Source: Paramesorhizobium leguminum (GTDB taxonomy: Bacteria; Pseudomonadota; Alphaproteobacteria; Rhizobiales; Rhizobiaceae). From it: DNA of 64,000 nt. Positions 25,917-34,710 of the stretch are shown piece after piece (within the stretch, counting starts at the first letter, position 1; every line of letters starts with the position of its first letter). The notes beneath the pieces were generated by a model. That model ran no database searches and was not told the origin of the DNA. It worked only from the letters and a program-made list of their open reading frames with translations. Made by a program: the position numbers and the translations under genes. The stretch spans positions 1-64,000 of the forward strand of contig NZ_QJTF01000022.1 in assembly GCF_003217235.1 (NCBI RefSeq), read 5' to 3'.

Positions 25917-26639
25917 CTACCGCGCCGGCCGGTTGGCTTTCTCCCCGAAGAGGGAAGGGTGCTGTTTGACGAGCTCATCGATCGAACTGAAAACCTGCCT
26001 CAGATGTGTCTTCATGTGCCGGGCTGTCCCGTCAGGGTCATTGGCTTTCACTGCGGCGGCGATATCGGCATGCTGAATGTAAAGCTGTTCGATGTGGCCC
26101 GGCTGGGGCAGGCTCAGGTAGCGTACCCGGTCGAGCTGGCTTTTCACCGACTGGATGACCTTCCAGCTTCGGGGCAGTGCTGCGATATCGGAGAAGGCGC
26201 GGTGAAACTGGTCGTCGAGCACCATGAAATCATCGAGATGCCTCGCATCGACGGCCTGTTTCTGCAGCCGTAGCAATTCGTCCAGGCGCGCAGCGAAAGC
26301 AGCGTCGGCACCACGCGCGACCCGGCGCACAACAGCGATCTCCAGGGCTTCCCGGATGAACTGCGCTTCCATCACTTCCGCCACACGGATGGGAGAGACA
26401 TAGGTTCCGCGCTGCGGAAAGATATCGACCAGTCCTTCATCGGCCAGCTTGATGAGCGCTTCGCGCACCGGCGTGCGGCTGACGCCGAGCTTCAGCGACA
26501 GTTCCTTTTCGCTCAAGGCTTCGTTCGGCGCCAGTTCGAGCGTCAGGATCGCCCGTTTGATCTGGCTGTGCACCTGCGCCCCGATTGGCGATTTCGGGTC
26601 GATGGGACCGGTCCAGTCTGGTGCCTGACGAACTGACAA
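25917..26639 (-). CDS. GntR-family regulator, FCD (FadR) subfamily
   Basis: The 240-residue regulator has an N-terminal winged helix (LSEKELSLKLGVSRTPVREALIKLADEGLVDIFPQRGTYVSPI split over ~40-85). An all-helical FCD domain follows, with metal/ligand residues in VLDDQFHRAFSDIA and AVKANDPDGTARHMKTHL. This subfamily includes UxuR/ExuR and LldR and senses sugar acids. It is the last gene of the uxu operon (93 bp after uxuA) and the natural candidate to bind the palindrome at 33390-33403. The start appears to be TTG 26639 with AGGAG seven bases upstream. Confidence 0.85.
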   Translation of the reverse strand: MSVRQAPDWTGPIDPKSPIGAQVHSQIKRAILTLELAPNEALSEKELSLKLGVSRTPVREALIKLADEGLVDIFPQRGTYVSPIRVAEVMEAQFIREALEIAVVRRVARGADAAFAARLDELLRLQKQAVDARHLDDFMVLDDQFHRAFSDIAALPRSWKVIQSVKSQLDRVRYLSLPQPGHIEQLYIQHADIAAAVKANDPDGTARHMKTHLRQVFSSIDELVKQHPSLFGEKANRPAR

Positions 26640-26732
26640 ATATTTTCTCCTGCTGATTGTTCAGCCGCATGGTCAATTACGAAAAGTCAGCAACTTTTTG
26701 CTCACGCTGACCTTCGGTTCAGAACCATGCTG

Positions 26733-27935
26733 TTATTCCAACGCCGATAAGGCTGCCATTACTCCGCGCAGTTCCGCAAGTCCGCGCATGCGACCGATGA
26801 TCGGATAGCCGGGGTGAGTCTTGCGTGTGTGGTCGTCGATCAGCTCATGGCCATGGTCGGGGCGCATGGGAATTTGCCAATCCGCGCGGCCCTCGGCCTT
26901 GCGGCGGCGGCATTCCTTGAGGAGCACCTGAACCAGCCTGACCATGTCGGTGTCGCCGCCGAGATGGTCGGCCTCCATGAAAGAGCCGTCCGGATCCTTC
27001 TTCACATTGCGTAAGTGAGCGAAGTGGATCCTGTCGGCGAAGCGTTCGGCGATGGCGGGAACGTCGTTGGCCGGGTTCGCGCCGAGCGAGCCGGAGCACA
27101 GCGTCAAGCCGTTGGAGGGAGAGGCGACAGCGGAGAGAATGAAATCGATATCCTCTGCGGAAGAGACGATGCGGTCCAGTCCGAAAAGCGGGCGCGGCGG
27201 ATCATCGGGATGCACGCAGAGCCTGATGCCGACCTCTTCGGCCGTCGGCACCACCTCGCGCAGGAAGCGAGTGAAATTCTCGCGCAATTGTTCACGCGAA
27301 ACGTCGCTGTAGCGTTCGAGCATGGCGCGGAGCCCCGGCACGTCATAGCGGGCATAGGCGCCGGGCAGGCCGGCCATGATGTTGGCGAGGAGTTTCTCGC
27401 GGTCGCTTTCAGAGGACGCGGCGATCCAGGCGCGGGCCTTGTCCAGCGTGGCGCTGTCCTGCTCGTCCTCGGCGCCCGGACGCCTCAGCATATAGCAATC
27501 GAAGGCGGCGTATTCGTGCATATTGAAGCGCAACGCCGTGCCGCCGCCGGGCAGCGGAGCGTCCAGCTCGGTGCGGGTCCAGTCAAGGATCGGCATGAAA
27601 TTATAGCAGATGATTTTCAGGCCGCATGCGGCGAGATTGCGCAACGACTGCCGGTAATTATCGAACAGCGGCGTCAGATTGCCGGAGCCGAGCTTGATAT
27701 CCTCGTGGATCGGAAGACTTTCGACCACGCGCCATTCCAGTCCGAGCGAGGGATCGGCGCTTATGATTGCCTGCCGGCGCCTGATCTCATCCGTCGTCCA
27801 GATTTCACCATAGGGAATGTGGTGGAGTGCGGTGACGATCCCGCGCGCGCCGGTCTGCCGGATGTGCTTCAGCTCGCACGCATCGCCCTCGCCGAACCAG
27901 CGCCAGGTTTCTTCCATGGTGCAAGTTTCTTCCAT
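26733..27935 (-). CDS. uxuA: Mannonate dehydratase UxuA
   Basis: The ~400-residue enzyme dehydrates D-mannonate to 2-keto-3-deoxy-D-gluconate. It matches UxuA from the very N-terminus (MEETWRWFGEGD, then GARGIVTALHHIPYGEIW) to metal-binding and active-site segments such as LCVHPDDPPRPLFGLDR, FAHLRN and RPDHGHELIDD. The start is ambiguous: an 18-bp tandem duplication makes two in-frame ATGs (27935 and 27917), with a third at 27962. I list 27935 because GGAG lies 8 nt upstream; homologs begin at the 27917 position. It follows uxuB in one operon. Confidence 0.92.
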   Translation of the reverse strand: MEETCTMEETWRWFGEGDACELKHIRQTGARGIVTALHHIPYGEIWTTDEIRRRQAIISADPSLGLEWRVVESLPIHEDIKLGSGNLTPLFDNYRQSLRNLAACGLKIICYNFMPILDWTRTELDAPLPGGGTALRFNMHEYAAFDCYMLRRPGAEDEQDSATLDKARAWIAASSESDREKLLANIMAGLPGAYARYDVPGLRAMLERYSDVSREQLRENFTRFLREVVPTAEEVGIRLCVHPDDPPRPLFGLDRIVSSAEDIDFILSAVASPSNGLTLCSGSLGANPANDVPAIAERFADRIHFAHLRNVKKDPDGSFMEADHLGGDTDMVRLVQVLLKECRRRKAEGRADWQIPMRPDHGHELIDDHTRKTHPGYPIIGRMRGLAELRGVMAALSALE

Positions 27936-27938
27936 GGT
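27903..27938 (-). repeat. 18-bp tandem duplication around the uxuA start codon
   Basis: On the minus strand ACCATGGAAGAAACTTGC is followed directly by ACCATGGAAGAAACCTGG, identical at 16 of 18 positions. It duplicates the start codon and the first residues, MEET, in frame. Confidence 0.85.
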
Positions 27939-27968
27939 GATTGCTCCGGTCTGGTCTGTCATTTTCTC

Positions 27969-29444
27969 TTATTCCGCTGTCTGATTGATTGCGCTGACCG
28001 CCGCATGGGCGCCGCCGGTAAGAAGCTTGCGATAGGCCGCTTCGACCGTGTGGAGGAACCGTTCGTCCCGCCCGAGATCGGTGCCGAATATGGTTTCAAT
28101 GAAGGTCACGCGGCGCACATGGGCGGCGGGATCCTGCCCGTCCGCTTTCAGCCGGTCGGCGAGGGGGTCCTTGACGTCGATGGGGCGCCCTTTCTCGTCC
28201 GAGCCGCCGGCATAGTAGATGAAGGCTGCGACCGTGAGCGCAAGCCGGTTCCACGGCTGGCCGGCGTGCAGCCGGTCGCGGATGGTGCCGAGGATGCGCT
28301 GCGGCAGCTTCTGCGATCCGTCCATGGCGATTTGCGCCGTGCGATGGCTGATGGCCGGGTTGGCGTAACGCTCCAGTAACTGGCCCGCATAGGCGGAAAG
28401 GTTTGTCCCGGCGGGTGCGGGCACGGTCGGGATAATCTCGTCGCCCCACAAACCGGCGAGGAAATCCTTGAAAACAGGATCGGCAACCGTTTGCGATATG
28501 GTTTCGAAACTTGAGAGGAAACCGAGATAGGCGAGCGCAGAATGCGAGCCGTTGAGCATGCGCAGCTTCATCAGCTCGAACGGCTCGACATCGGTGACGA
28601 ACTGGGCCCCGGCGCGTTCCCAGGCAGGCCGATCCGCTGAACCGAAAATGTCCTCGATGACCCATTGGCGGAACGGTTCGTGGATGACCGGCGCCAGATC
28701 ATTCAATCCTATGAGGTCACGGGCTAGCGCCAGGTCATTGTCTGTCGAAGCCGGAACGATGCGATCCACCATCGTGCTTGGGAATGCGACATTGCTCTCG
28801 ATCCATGCGGCAAGCCCATCGTCGCGGAGCGCGGCGAAATCGCGGATGAGGCCGCGCAACAGCTTGCCGTTGGAGGGAAGATTGTCGCAGCTTATCACCG
28901 TGAACGGCGCTATTCCACGGTTCTTGCGTAGCTTCAGCGCAGCGACGAGAAAGCCGGGGAGGGAGACGGGCGCTTCGGGATGCTCCAGATCATGGATGAT
29001 GTCAGAATGGGCCGGATTGAGCCTTCCCGTCGCCGGATCGTGGCAATAGCCCTTTTCCGTCACCGTAATGGTGACGATGCGAATGCCGGGATCAGCCAGC
29101 GTTTCGACAAGACCTCGCGGATCTTCCGGCGCCACGACCGCTTGCAGCAGCGAACCCATGATGCGCGGCTTGTCGCCGGAAGCTGAACGCTCGATCGCGG
29201 TATAAAGGCCACCCTGCAGCGCCAGCCTGTCGCGCTGAGAGGGGCTGCGCAGGCTGACGCCGATGATCCCCCAGCCATTGTGGGCCGCCGGATCGGTCTC
29301 GATCGCGTCGTCATTATAGACGATGCCATGGGCGCGGTAGAAGGCGCCGAGACCGATATGGACGATGCCCGGTGTCAGCCTTGTCCTGTCGAAGGCGGGC
29401 AGGCGCGCCTTCGCGTTTTGCAATGTTGCGTTGTCAAGTCTCAT
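27969..29444 (-). CDS. uxuB: Fructuronate reductase / mannitol dehydrogenase family (UxuB)
   Basis: The 491-residue long-chain polyol dehydrogenase reduces D-fructuronate to D-mannonate with NADH. It shows the N-terminal dinucleotide region GIVHIGLGAFYRAH and the family motifs TVISCDNLPSNGK and ERAGAQFVTDVEPFELMKLRMLNGSHS, the latter containing the catalytic K-N-H set typical of MtlD/UxuB. ATG 29444 follows the DctM stop by 8 bp; an upstream extension to 29480 runs inside dctM. Uxu context favours fructuronate reductase over mannitol dehydrogenase. Confidence 0.87.
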   Translation of the reverse strand: MRLDNATLQNAKARLPAFDRTRLTPGIVHIGLGAFYRAHGIVYNDDAIETDPAAHNGWGIIGVSLRSPSQRDRLALQGGLYTAIERSASGDKPRIMGSLLQAVVAPEDPRGLVETLADPGIRIVTITVTEKGYCHDPATGRLNPAHSDIIHDLEHPEAPVSLPGFLVAALKLRKNRGIAPFTVISCDNLPSNGKLLRGLIRDFAALRDDGLAAWIESNVAFPSTMVDRIVPASTDNDLALARDLIGLNDLAPVIHEPFRQWVIEDIFGSADRPAWERAGAQFVTDVEPFELMKLRMLNGSHSALAYLGFLSSFETISQTVADPVFKDFLAGLWGDEIIPTVPAPAGTNLSAYAGQLLERYANPAISHRTAQIAMDGSQKLPQRILGTIRDRLHAGQPWNRLALTVAAFIYYAGGSDEKGRPIDVKDPLADRLKADGQDPAAHVRRVTFIETIFGTDLGRDERFLHTVEAAYRKLLTGGAHAAVSAINQTAE

Positions 29445-29452
29445 GGGCGCGC

Positions 29453-30730
29453 TCAATCGAAGAAGACGGAAGGCAGCCACAGGGACAGCGCCGGAATGAA
29501 CGTCACCAGCATCAGCACGATGACATTGCTGAGGATGAAGGGCAGAACCTCGCGGCTGATGACGCTGAGCGGCACCTTGCCGATATTGCCGGCAACGAAC
29601 AGGCAGATGCCGACGGGCGGTGTCGTCAGGCCGATCATCAGGTTGATGACCACGATCATGGCGAACTGGATCGGATCGATGCCGACCTGCAGCGCCACCG
29701 CGAGCAGCGGCGGGAACAGGATGATCAGCGCGGCAATCGTCTCCATGAACGTGCCGACGAAGAGAAGCAGCACGTTGATCATCAGCAGGATCAGGTATTT
29801 GTTATCCGTCACCGAGAGCATCGCGGCGGCGATCATCTGCGGGATCTGCTCGCTTGTCAGAATCCAGCCGAACACATTGGCGAGGCCGACGAGAAGAATG
29901 AGCGCGCCCGAACCGACGGCGGATTCCAGCATGATGCGGGGCAGGTCGCCAAGCTTGAAGCCCTTATAGATGAAGAGCCCGACGGCAAAGGCGTAGAGCG
30001 AGGCGACGATCGATGCCTCGGTGGGCGTGAAGATGCCGCCGACGATGCCGAAAAGGATGATCACGGTCATGAGGACGGCCCAGAAGGCGGCCTTGCCGGA
30101 GACGAAAACCTCGCGGAAGCCGACCCAGCTGCCCTTGGGATAATTGCGCACCCGCGCGATGATATAGGCAGTCAGCATCATGCCGAGACCCATCATGATG
30201 CCAGGGATGGCGCCGGCGAGGAACATGCGGCCGACCGACAGTCCGGTGAGCGTGCCGACGATGATCATCGGAACCGAGGGCGGAATGATCGGGCCGACCG
30301 TCGAGGCGGCGGCGGTGAGCGCGGAGGCGAAGCCGGCGCCGTAGCCGGATTTTTTCATGGCGGGGATCATGACCGAGCCGATTGAAGCGGTCTCGGATAC
30401 GGCGGTCCCGGAAATGCCGGCGAAGATCATTGATCCGGTGACATTGGCGAGGCCAAGTCCGCCCCTGATATGGCCGACGAGGGCATTGCCGAAGCGGACG
30501 ATCTGGTCGGTGATGCCGCCATTGTTCATCAGATTGCCGGCCAGCACGAAACCGGGAATGCAGAGCAGGACGAAGCTGTCCATGCCGGAGAACATGAACT
30601 GCGGGACGACCGCCAGGTCGATATCGGCGAGGAAGAGGTAGACGACCGAGGATATGCCGAGCGTGATGGCGACGGGAACGCCGAGCGCCAGGCAGACGAT
30701 GAACGTGCCGAAAAGGGCTGCGACCAGCAT
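29453..30730 (-). CDS. dctM: TRAP transporter large permease (DctM)
   Basis: The 425-residue protein is the 12-helix large subunit of a TRAP transporter. It begins MLVAALFGTFIVCLALGVPV and contains the family pattern FSGMDSFVLLCIPGFVLAGNLMNNGG and IIPPSVPMIIVG. It uses an ion gradient to import an organic acid delivered by DctP. ATG 30730 overlaps the DctQ stop (TAATG). A longer open frame to 31180 is a shadow through dctQ. Confidence 0.9.
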   Translation of the reverse strand: MLVAALFGTFIVCLALGVPVAITLGISSVVYLFLADIDLAVVPQFMFSGMDSFVLLCIPGFVLAGNLMNNGGITDQIVRFGNALVGHIRGGLGLANVTGSMIFAGISGTAVSETASIGSVMIPAMKKSGYGAGFASALTAAASTVGPIIPPSVPMIIVGTLTGLSVGRMFLAGAIPGIMMGLGMMLTAYIIARVRNYPKGSWVGFREVFVSGKAAFWAVLMTVIILFGIVGGIFTPTEASIVASLYAFAVGLFIYKGFKLGDLPRIMLESAVGSGALILLVGLANVFGWILTSEQIPQMIAAAMLSVTDNKYLILLMINVLLLFVGTFMETIAALIILFPPLLAVALQVGIDPIQFAMIVVINLMIGLTTPPVGICLFVAGNIGKVPLSVISREVLPFILSNVIVLMLVTFIPALSLWLPSVFFD

Positions 30731-31224
30731 TACAGCGTCTCCTGATGTTGCATCGGCCTGCCGAAGCCGAAGAGCCGGGCGAGATAGAAGAAGGCCAGCG
30801 ATACGGGGATGATGAGGATCGTGATATAGACGATGACCATCGGCGCATCGAACGAGCGGGCGCGTTCGCCGAAGCTGTTCATCACATAGGCATAGGCGCC
30901 GGGAATGATCGCCAGCGAGAAGATGATCGTGGCGAGATCGGCGAGCTTTTCGATTGCCGCTTGCGCCTTGGCGGGCAAGGTCGAGGTCAGGAGATCGACA
31001 TTGACCAGTTCCCCGCCCAGCGCGGCAAGGCCGCAGGAGAACGCGACGAGATAGAGCAGGGCAAAGCGCGAGACTTCTTCCGTCCAGATCGGGGCGGGGA
31101 ATCCGGGGATGCGCCCCAGAACCTGCAGGGTCACCATGACGATAAGTACGCCAAAGGCGATGACCGTGCCAACCCTGCACAGGATCGCAGCGCCCTCGAT
31201 GATTTTGCCGAATAGGCTTTTCAT
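30730..31224 (-). CDS. dctQ: TRAP transporter small permease (DctQ)
   Basis: The 164-residue protein has four predicted helices, and the DctQ hallmark W-TEEVSRFALLYLVAF (about residues 46-61) is visible. It forms the inner-membrane complex with DctM. The listed start, MKSLFGKIIEG, removes an unlikely prolyl N-terminal extension to 31275. It is 65 bp downstream of dctP and overlaps dctM. Confidence 0.88.
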   Translation of the reverse strand: MKSLFGKIIEGAAILCRVGTVIAFGVLIVMVTLQVLGRIPGFPAPIWTEEVSRFALLYLVAFSCGLAALGGELVNVDLLTSTLPAKAQAAIEKLADLATIIFSLAIIPGAYAYVMNSFGERARSFDAPMVIVYITILIIPVSLAFFYLARLFGFGRPMQHQETL

Positions 31225-31289
31225 GGCATTAAATCCTGGAAAATGTGGCCGCCCCGGAAAAGGGACGGCCGGCATTTCGAGCGTTGCGC

Positions 31290-32282
31290 TTACTTGACGG
31301 CCAGCATCTCTTCATAGAGAGGCGTGACTTCGGGATTGAGCGACTTGGCCACCGCATCCTTCGCCTTCGCGGCAAAGGCCGCCTTGTCGACCTCTACGAA
31401 TTCCATGCCCTTGCCCTGCAACTCGCTCTTGAAGCGCTCTTCATCGGCGAGGAAGAGCTCGCGCTCATAGGCCTGCGCATCCTTGGCAGCCTCAAGCACG
31501 GCGCCGCGCTGCTCGTCCGTCAGGTTCTTCATCAGGCGCTGGCTGGCGACGAGATAGATCCAGCTGCGGACATGGTCGGTCATGTTCACATATTTCTGGA
31601 CTTCATACAGACTGGCCGAACGGATCAGGGCGAGGGGGTTTTCCTGCGCGTCGATGACATGGCTCTGCAGGCCGGTGAAGACTTCCGAGAAGGCCATCGG
31701 CGTCGGCTTGGCGCCGAGCGCCTCCCAGACCGAGACGAACAGCGGCACGTTCGGCACGCGCAACTTTAATCCATTGAGTTCGTCGGGCGTCTTGATCGGC
31801 CGGTTGGAGGTCAGTTCGCGCGGACCGCGCTCGAACCAGGTGAGCGGCACCAGCTTGGCCTTGGCTTCGATTTCGGTTGCGATCTTCTGGCCGATCGGAC
31901 CCTCGACCACCTTGCGCATGTGCTCGCTGTCACGGAGCGCGTAGGGAACGGCGAGAAGCGAGGCGTAAGGCGTCCAGTTCTGCAAGGATTCGCCCGTGAT
32001 GGTGAAATCGACGGTTCCGAGCTGCAGTCCCTTGATCAGGTCGGTTTCCTTGCCGAGCTGCTCGTTGGGGAAGACCTGCACTTCGAGTTCGCCATTGGTG
32101 CGGGCCTTCACCTCTTCGGCGAATTTCATCGCGGCCTTATGCCAGGAATTATCTTCGTTTCCGAGATGGCCGAGTTTCAGCGTCTTGGCCTCGGCAAGGC
32201 CCGGCGTCAAAGCCGTCATGGCCACGCAGGTTGCGAGCATTGCAGCCAGCAGGCCGCGTCTCCTAGGGTTCGTCTTGATCAT
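31290..32282 (-). CDS. dctP: TRAP transporter substrate-binding protein (DctP)
   Basis: The 330-residue periplasmic binding protein has a signal peptide ending TPGLAEA and family segments KFAEEVKARTNGELEVQVFPN, GLKLRVPNVPLFV, and AFSEVFTGLQSHVIDAQENP. The arginine in LRVP that binds the ligand carboxylate is present. Context with uxuA, uxuB and a sugar-acid dehydrogenase suggests a hexuronate or aldonate ligand. GGGAGGA precedes ATG 32282. Confidence 0.88.
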   Translation of the reverse strand: MIKTNPRRRGLLAAMLATCVAMTALTPGLAEAKTLKLGHLGNEDNSWHKAAMKFAEEVKARTNGELEVQVFPNEQLGKETDLIKGLQLGTVDFTITGESLQNWTPYASLLAVPYALRDSEHMRKVVEGPIGQKIATEIEAKAKLVPLTWFERGPRELTSNRPIKTPDELNGLKLRVPNVPLFVSVWEALGAKPTPMAFSEVFTGLQSHVIDAQENPLALIRSASLYEVQKYVNMTDHVRSWIYLVASQRLMKNLTDEQRGAVLEAAKDAQAYERELFLADEERFKSELQGKGMEFVEVDKAAFAAKAKDAVAKSLNPEVTPLYEEMLAVK

Positions 32283-32321
32283 GCTATTCCTCCCTTGTTT
32301 GCGGCTCCCACCGCATTTCAC

Positions 32322-33338
32322 TCAACTGAAATCCAGCTGCACCTTTACCGTTTGTTCCGGGGATCGCTCGATCAGCGCAAACGCCTCCTTCGCCTCGCTG
32401 CCCCGGAATGTCTGGGTGATCATCGGCTCCGGCTTCAACTGTCCGCTTTCCAGCCAGCTCACCACCTCCGGCAGAAGCCGCCGGCTGAGCCTGGAGCCGA
32501 CGAGCGTCAGTTCCTTCTTGACGATTTCCTGTTGCGACACGTTGCAGGGCGCGGGCGAAAAGCCGAGAATACCGATGCGCCCGGCCGGGCTTGCAACACG
32601 GCACGCCTCTTCGAGAAGGGCGGGTACGCCGGCCCCATCAATCACCAATGTCGGACCCAACCCATTATTTTCGCCGGCGACGCTTGCCGGAATATCATCC
32701 TTGCCGGATTGCAGAACCCGGTCGGCGCCAAATTGCTCCGCGCGCTCGAGACGCCGCTTGTCCGGATCGGCGACGATGACCCGCGCGCCTTTCAGTTTGG
32801 CGACCTGCAGGACCGTCAACCCGACTGTGCCGGAGCCGTAGATAAGGACAGTGTCACGCTCATCGCATCCGGTTCGGACAAGCACGTTGGCGGCAATCGA
32901 GAACGGCTCGGCGAGCGCGGCCACGGATAGCGGCAGGTTTTTCGAGACTTTCACCGCATTGGCCACGGGCACGACGACTTCCGAACGAAAGCCGCCATCG
33001 CGATGCACGCCCAGCACTTCCAGATTGGCGCAAACATTGGATCGACCGACGCGGCAGGCGTAGCAATGACCGCAGGAGATGACCGGGTCGACCACGACAT
33101 TGTCGCCCACGGACACCGATGTCACGGCAATACCCGTTGCAGCTATGGTGCCGGCGAACTCATGGCCGATCACGCGCGGATATTTGGCGAAGGGATTGGA
33201 GCCATGCAGGATATGGATGTCGGAACCGCAAATCCCTGATGTCGACACCTTCACCCGGATTTCATTCGGGCCCGGTTCGGCGCATTCAGCCTCGATGACC
33301 TCAAGAAAATGCGGTTCGCGCACGCGGACTGCTATCAA
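32322..33338 (-). CDS. Zinc-type sugar-acid/alcohol dehydrogenase (RspB / L-gulonate 5-dehydrogenase-like)
   Basis: The 338-residue medium-chain dehydrogenase has the catalytic zinc site (CGSDIHIL, GHEFAG) and the structural zinc cysteines in CGHCYACRVGRSNVC. A Rossmann motif YGSGTVGLTVLQVA follows. It resembles RspB/LgoD-like enzymes that oxidise L-galactonate or L-gulonate to a 5-keto acid. As first gene of a uxuB-uxuA operon, oxidation of L-gulonate to D-fructuronate would feed directly into UxuB and UxuA (inference). Threonine and other polyol dehydrogenases of the same fold are alternatives. Confidence 0.82.
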   Translation of the reverse strand: MIAVRVREPHFLEVIEAECAEPGPNEIRVKVSTSGICGSDIHILHGSNPFAKYPRVIGHEFAGTIAATGIAVTSVSVGDNVVVDPVISCGHCYACRVGRSNVCANLEVLGVHRDGGFRSEVVVPVANAVKVSKNLPLSVAALAEPFSIAANVLVRTGCDERDTVLIYGSGTVGLTVLQVAKLKGARVIVADPDKRRLERAEQFGADRVLQSGKDDIPASVAGENNGLGPTLVIDGAGVPALLEEACRVASPAGRIGILGFSPAPCNVSQQEIVKKELTLVGSRLSRRLLPEVVSWLESGQLKPEPMITQTFRGSEAKEAFALIERSPEQTVKVQLDFS

Positions 33339-33389
33339 TCTTATTCCCTCCCCGTTCCCATGTCTGCATGGTCACGGGCAGAACCTAAT

Positions 33390-33403
33390 ACTACCATGGT
33401 AGT
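33390..33403. promoter_or_regulatory. Palindromic operator ACTACCATGGTAGT for the GntR regulator
   Basis: A perfect 14-bp palindrome lies 52 bp before the first gene of the uxu/TRAP operon. A minus-strand TTGACA (33405-33410) adjoins it, so a bound protein would cover the promoter. It is the obvious site for the FCD-type GntR encoded at the operon end. I found no second copy elsewhere in the window. Confidence 0.6.
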
Positions 33404-33491
33404 GTGTCAACGATAAGAATAGGCTATCGAATGGGACACTTCACGCGGCGAGTGGATTGCTATTTTCTCAGCGGTGGCGGCGCCAGCTAGA

Positions 33492-33534
33492 GCATGGTCC
33501 CGAAAAGTTGCAGACTTTTCGGATAAGATCATGC
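33492..33534. repeat. Family C repeat (GCATGRTCC...GATCATGC), copy 1
   Basis: A 43-bp imperfect palindrome, GCATGGTCCCGAAAAGTTGC then AGACTTTTCGGATAAGATCATGC. Similar elements lie at 40985, 57901 and 60214. It is in the 251-bp gap 33339-33589, which holds only the operator, this repeat and the next inverted repeat. Confidence 0.85.
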
Positions 33535-33548
33535 GGCTAAAACAAAGG

Positions 33549-33594
33549 TTTAGAGCGGAATGCCCGATTCAACTTAATTGCATACCGCTCTAAA
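33549..33594. repeat. Inverted repeat TTTAGAGCGG...CCGCTCTAAA at the end of the ABC ATPase gene
   Basis: Ten-base perfect arms, with inner GAATGC/GCATAC partly paired, around a 26-bp centre. The stop codon of the ATPase gene (33590-33592) lies in the right arm, so the element abuts the gene's end and may act as a terminator or 3' stabilising structure. Confidence 0.7.
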
Positions 33595-34666
33595 TGCGCC
33601 TTCCATCCGCGCCGAACAGATGCGTCTGGGCCAGTTCGAAGCCGAAGGGGATGGCATCGCCGATGCGGATCTGGCGCTGGCCCTCCAGCAGCATGGTCAC
33701 GGGCTGGCGGTCGGGGGTGTTTGCATAAACCACCGTCGATCCACCCAGATGCTCGACCAACTGCACCGAGGCATCGCCAAGCGAGGCCGCCTGTGTCCGA
33801 GGATTGAGGTGTTCCGGACGGACGCCGAAGGTGAGCGGCTCGTCATCGTTTGCCTCCACCGGTTTTGCCAGGGCGATGCGGCTGCCGGCGATTTCAAGCG
33901 TCCGGCGCGATGGATCTTCGGGCGAAATCCGGGCGGCAAGAAAGTTCATTTTCGGCGAACCGATGAACCCGGCGACGAACTGGTTGGCCGGATTGTTATA
34001 GAGGTCGAGCGGCTTTCCAGCCTGCATGACGCGGCCATCGCGCAAGACGACGATCTTGTCGGCCATCGTCATGGCTTCCACCTGATCGTGGGTGACATAG
34101 ATCATCGTGGATCCCAGTTGCTGATGCAATTTGGCGATCTCCACCCGCATCTGCACCCGCAATTCCGCATCGAGGTTCGACAGCGGTTCATCGAAGAGAA
34201 AAATCTTCGGTTCGCGAACGATCGCCCGGCCAATCGCCACGCGCTGGCGCTGTCCCCCCGAAAGCGCCTTTGGCTTGCGCTGCAACAGCGGGCCGATCTG
34301 CAGAATGTTCGCAGCCTTTTTCACCCGCTCCTCGATCGCCGGTTTCTTGTATCCGGCGGTCTCCAGACCGAAGGCAAGGTTCTTGTAAACAGTCATATGC
34401 GGATAAAGCGCATAGGACTGGAACACCATGGCGATGCCGCGTTTCGAGGCGGCGACCTCATTCACCTGCTCACCGTCGATACGCAGGGTGCCGCCGGTGA
34501 TTTCCTCCAGCCCCGCGATCATGCGCAAAAGCGTAGACTTGCCACAGCCGGAAGGCCCGACGAACACGGTGAATTCACCCGGCTCGATCTGCAGATCGAT
34601 GCCATGGATAATCGGCAGGGAGCCGTATCGCTTGACGATCTTTTCGAGTGTGATGCTGCTTGCCAT
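33590..34666 (-). CDS. ABC transporter ATP-binding protein, CUT1 sugar type (UgpC/MsmK-like)
   Basis: The 358-residue ATPase energises sugar import. Walker A GPSGCGKSTLLRMIAG (about residues 38-53), signature LSGGQRQRVAIGRA, Walker B FLFDEPLSNLDAELR and the switch histidine VTHDQVEAM are all present. A C-terminal ~120-residue OB/TOBE regulatory domain follows (FGVRPEHL). ATG 34666 is preceded by GGGAGGA. It is the last gene of the operon that contains the binding protein and permeases at 36970-40087. Such ATPases are sometimes shared by several CUT1 systems. Confidence 0.9.
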   Translation of the reverse strand: MASSITLEKIVKRYGSLPIIHGIDLQIEPGEFTVFVGPSGCGKSTLLRMIAGLEEITGGTLRIDGEQVNEVAASKRGIAMVFQSYALYPHMTVYKNLAFGLETAGYKKPAIEERVKKAANILQIGPLLQRKPKALSGGQRQRVAIGRAIVREPKIFLFDEPLSNLDAELRVQMRVEIAKLHQQLGSTMIYVTHDQVEAMTMADKIVVLRDGRVMQAGKPLDLYNNPANQFVAGFIGSPKMNFLAARISPEDPSRRTLEIAGSRIALAKPVEANDDEPLTFGVRPEHLNPRTQAASLGDASVQLVEHLGGSTVVYANTPDRQPVTMLLEGQRQIRIGDAIPFGFELAQTHLFGADGRRI

Positions 34667-34710
34667 GCTGTTCCTCCCTGTATTTCTTTTAAAACCGCTG
34701 GCGGGAAACA

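Noticed and set aside
30731-31180. N-terminal extension of DctM making a 575-residue protein
   Set aside because: The extra 150 residues are the out-of-frame translation of dctQ; the DctM family begins at the ATG 30730 region.
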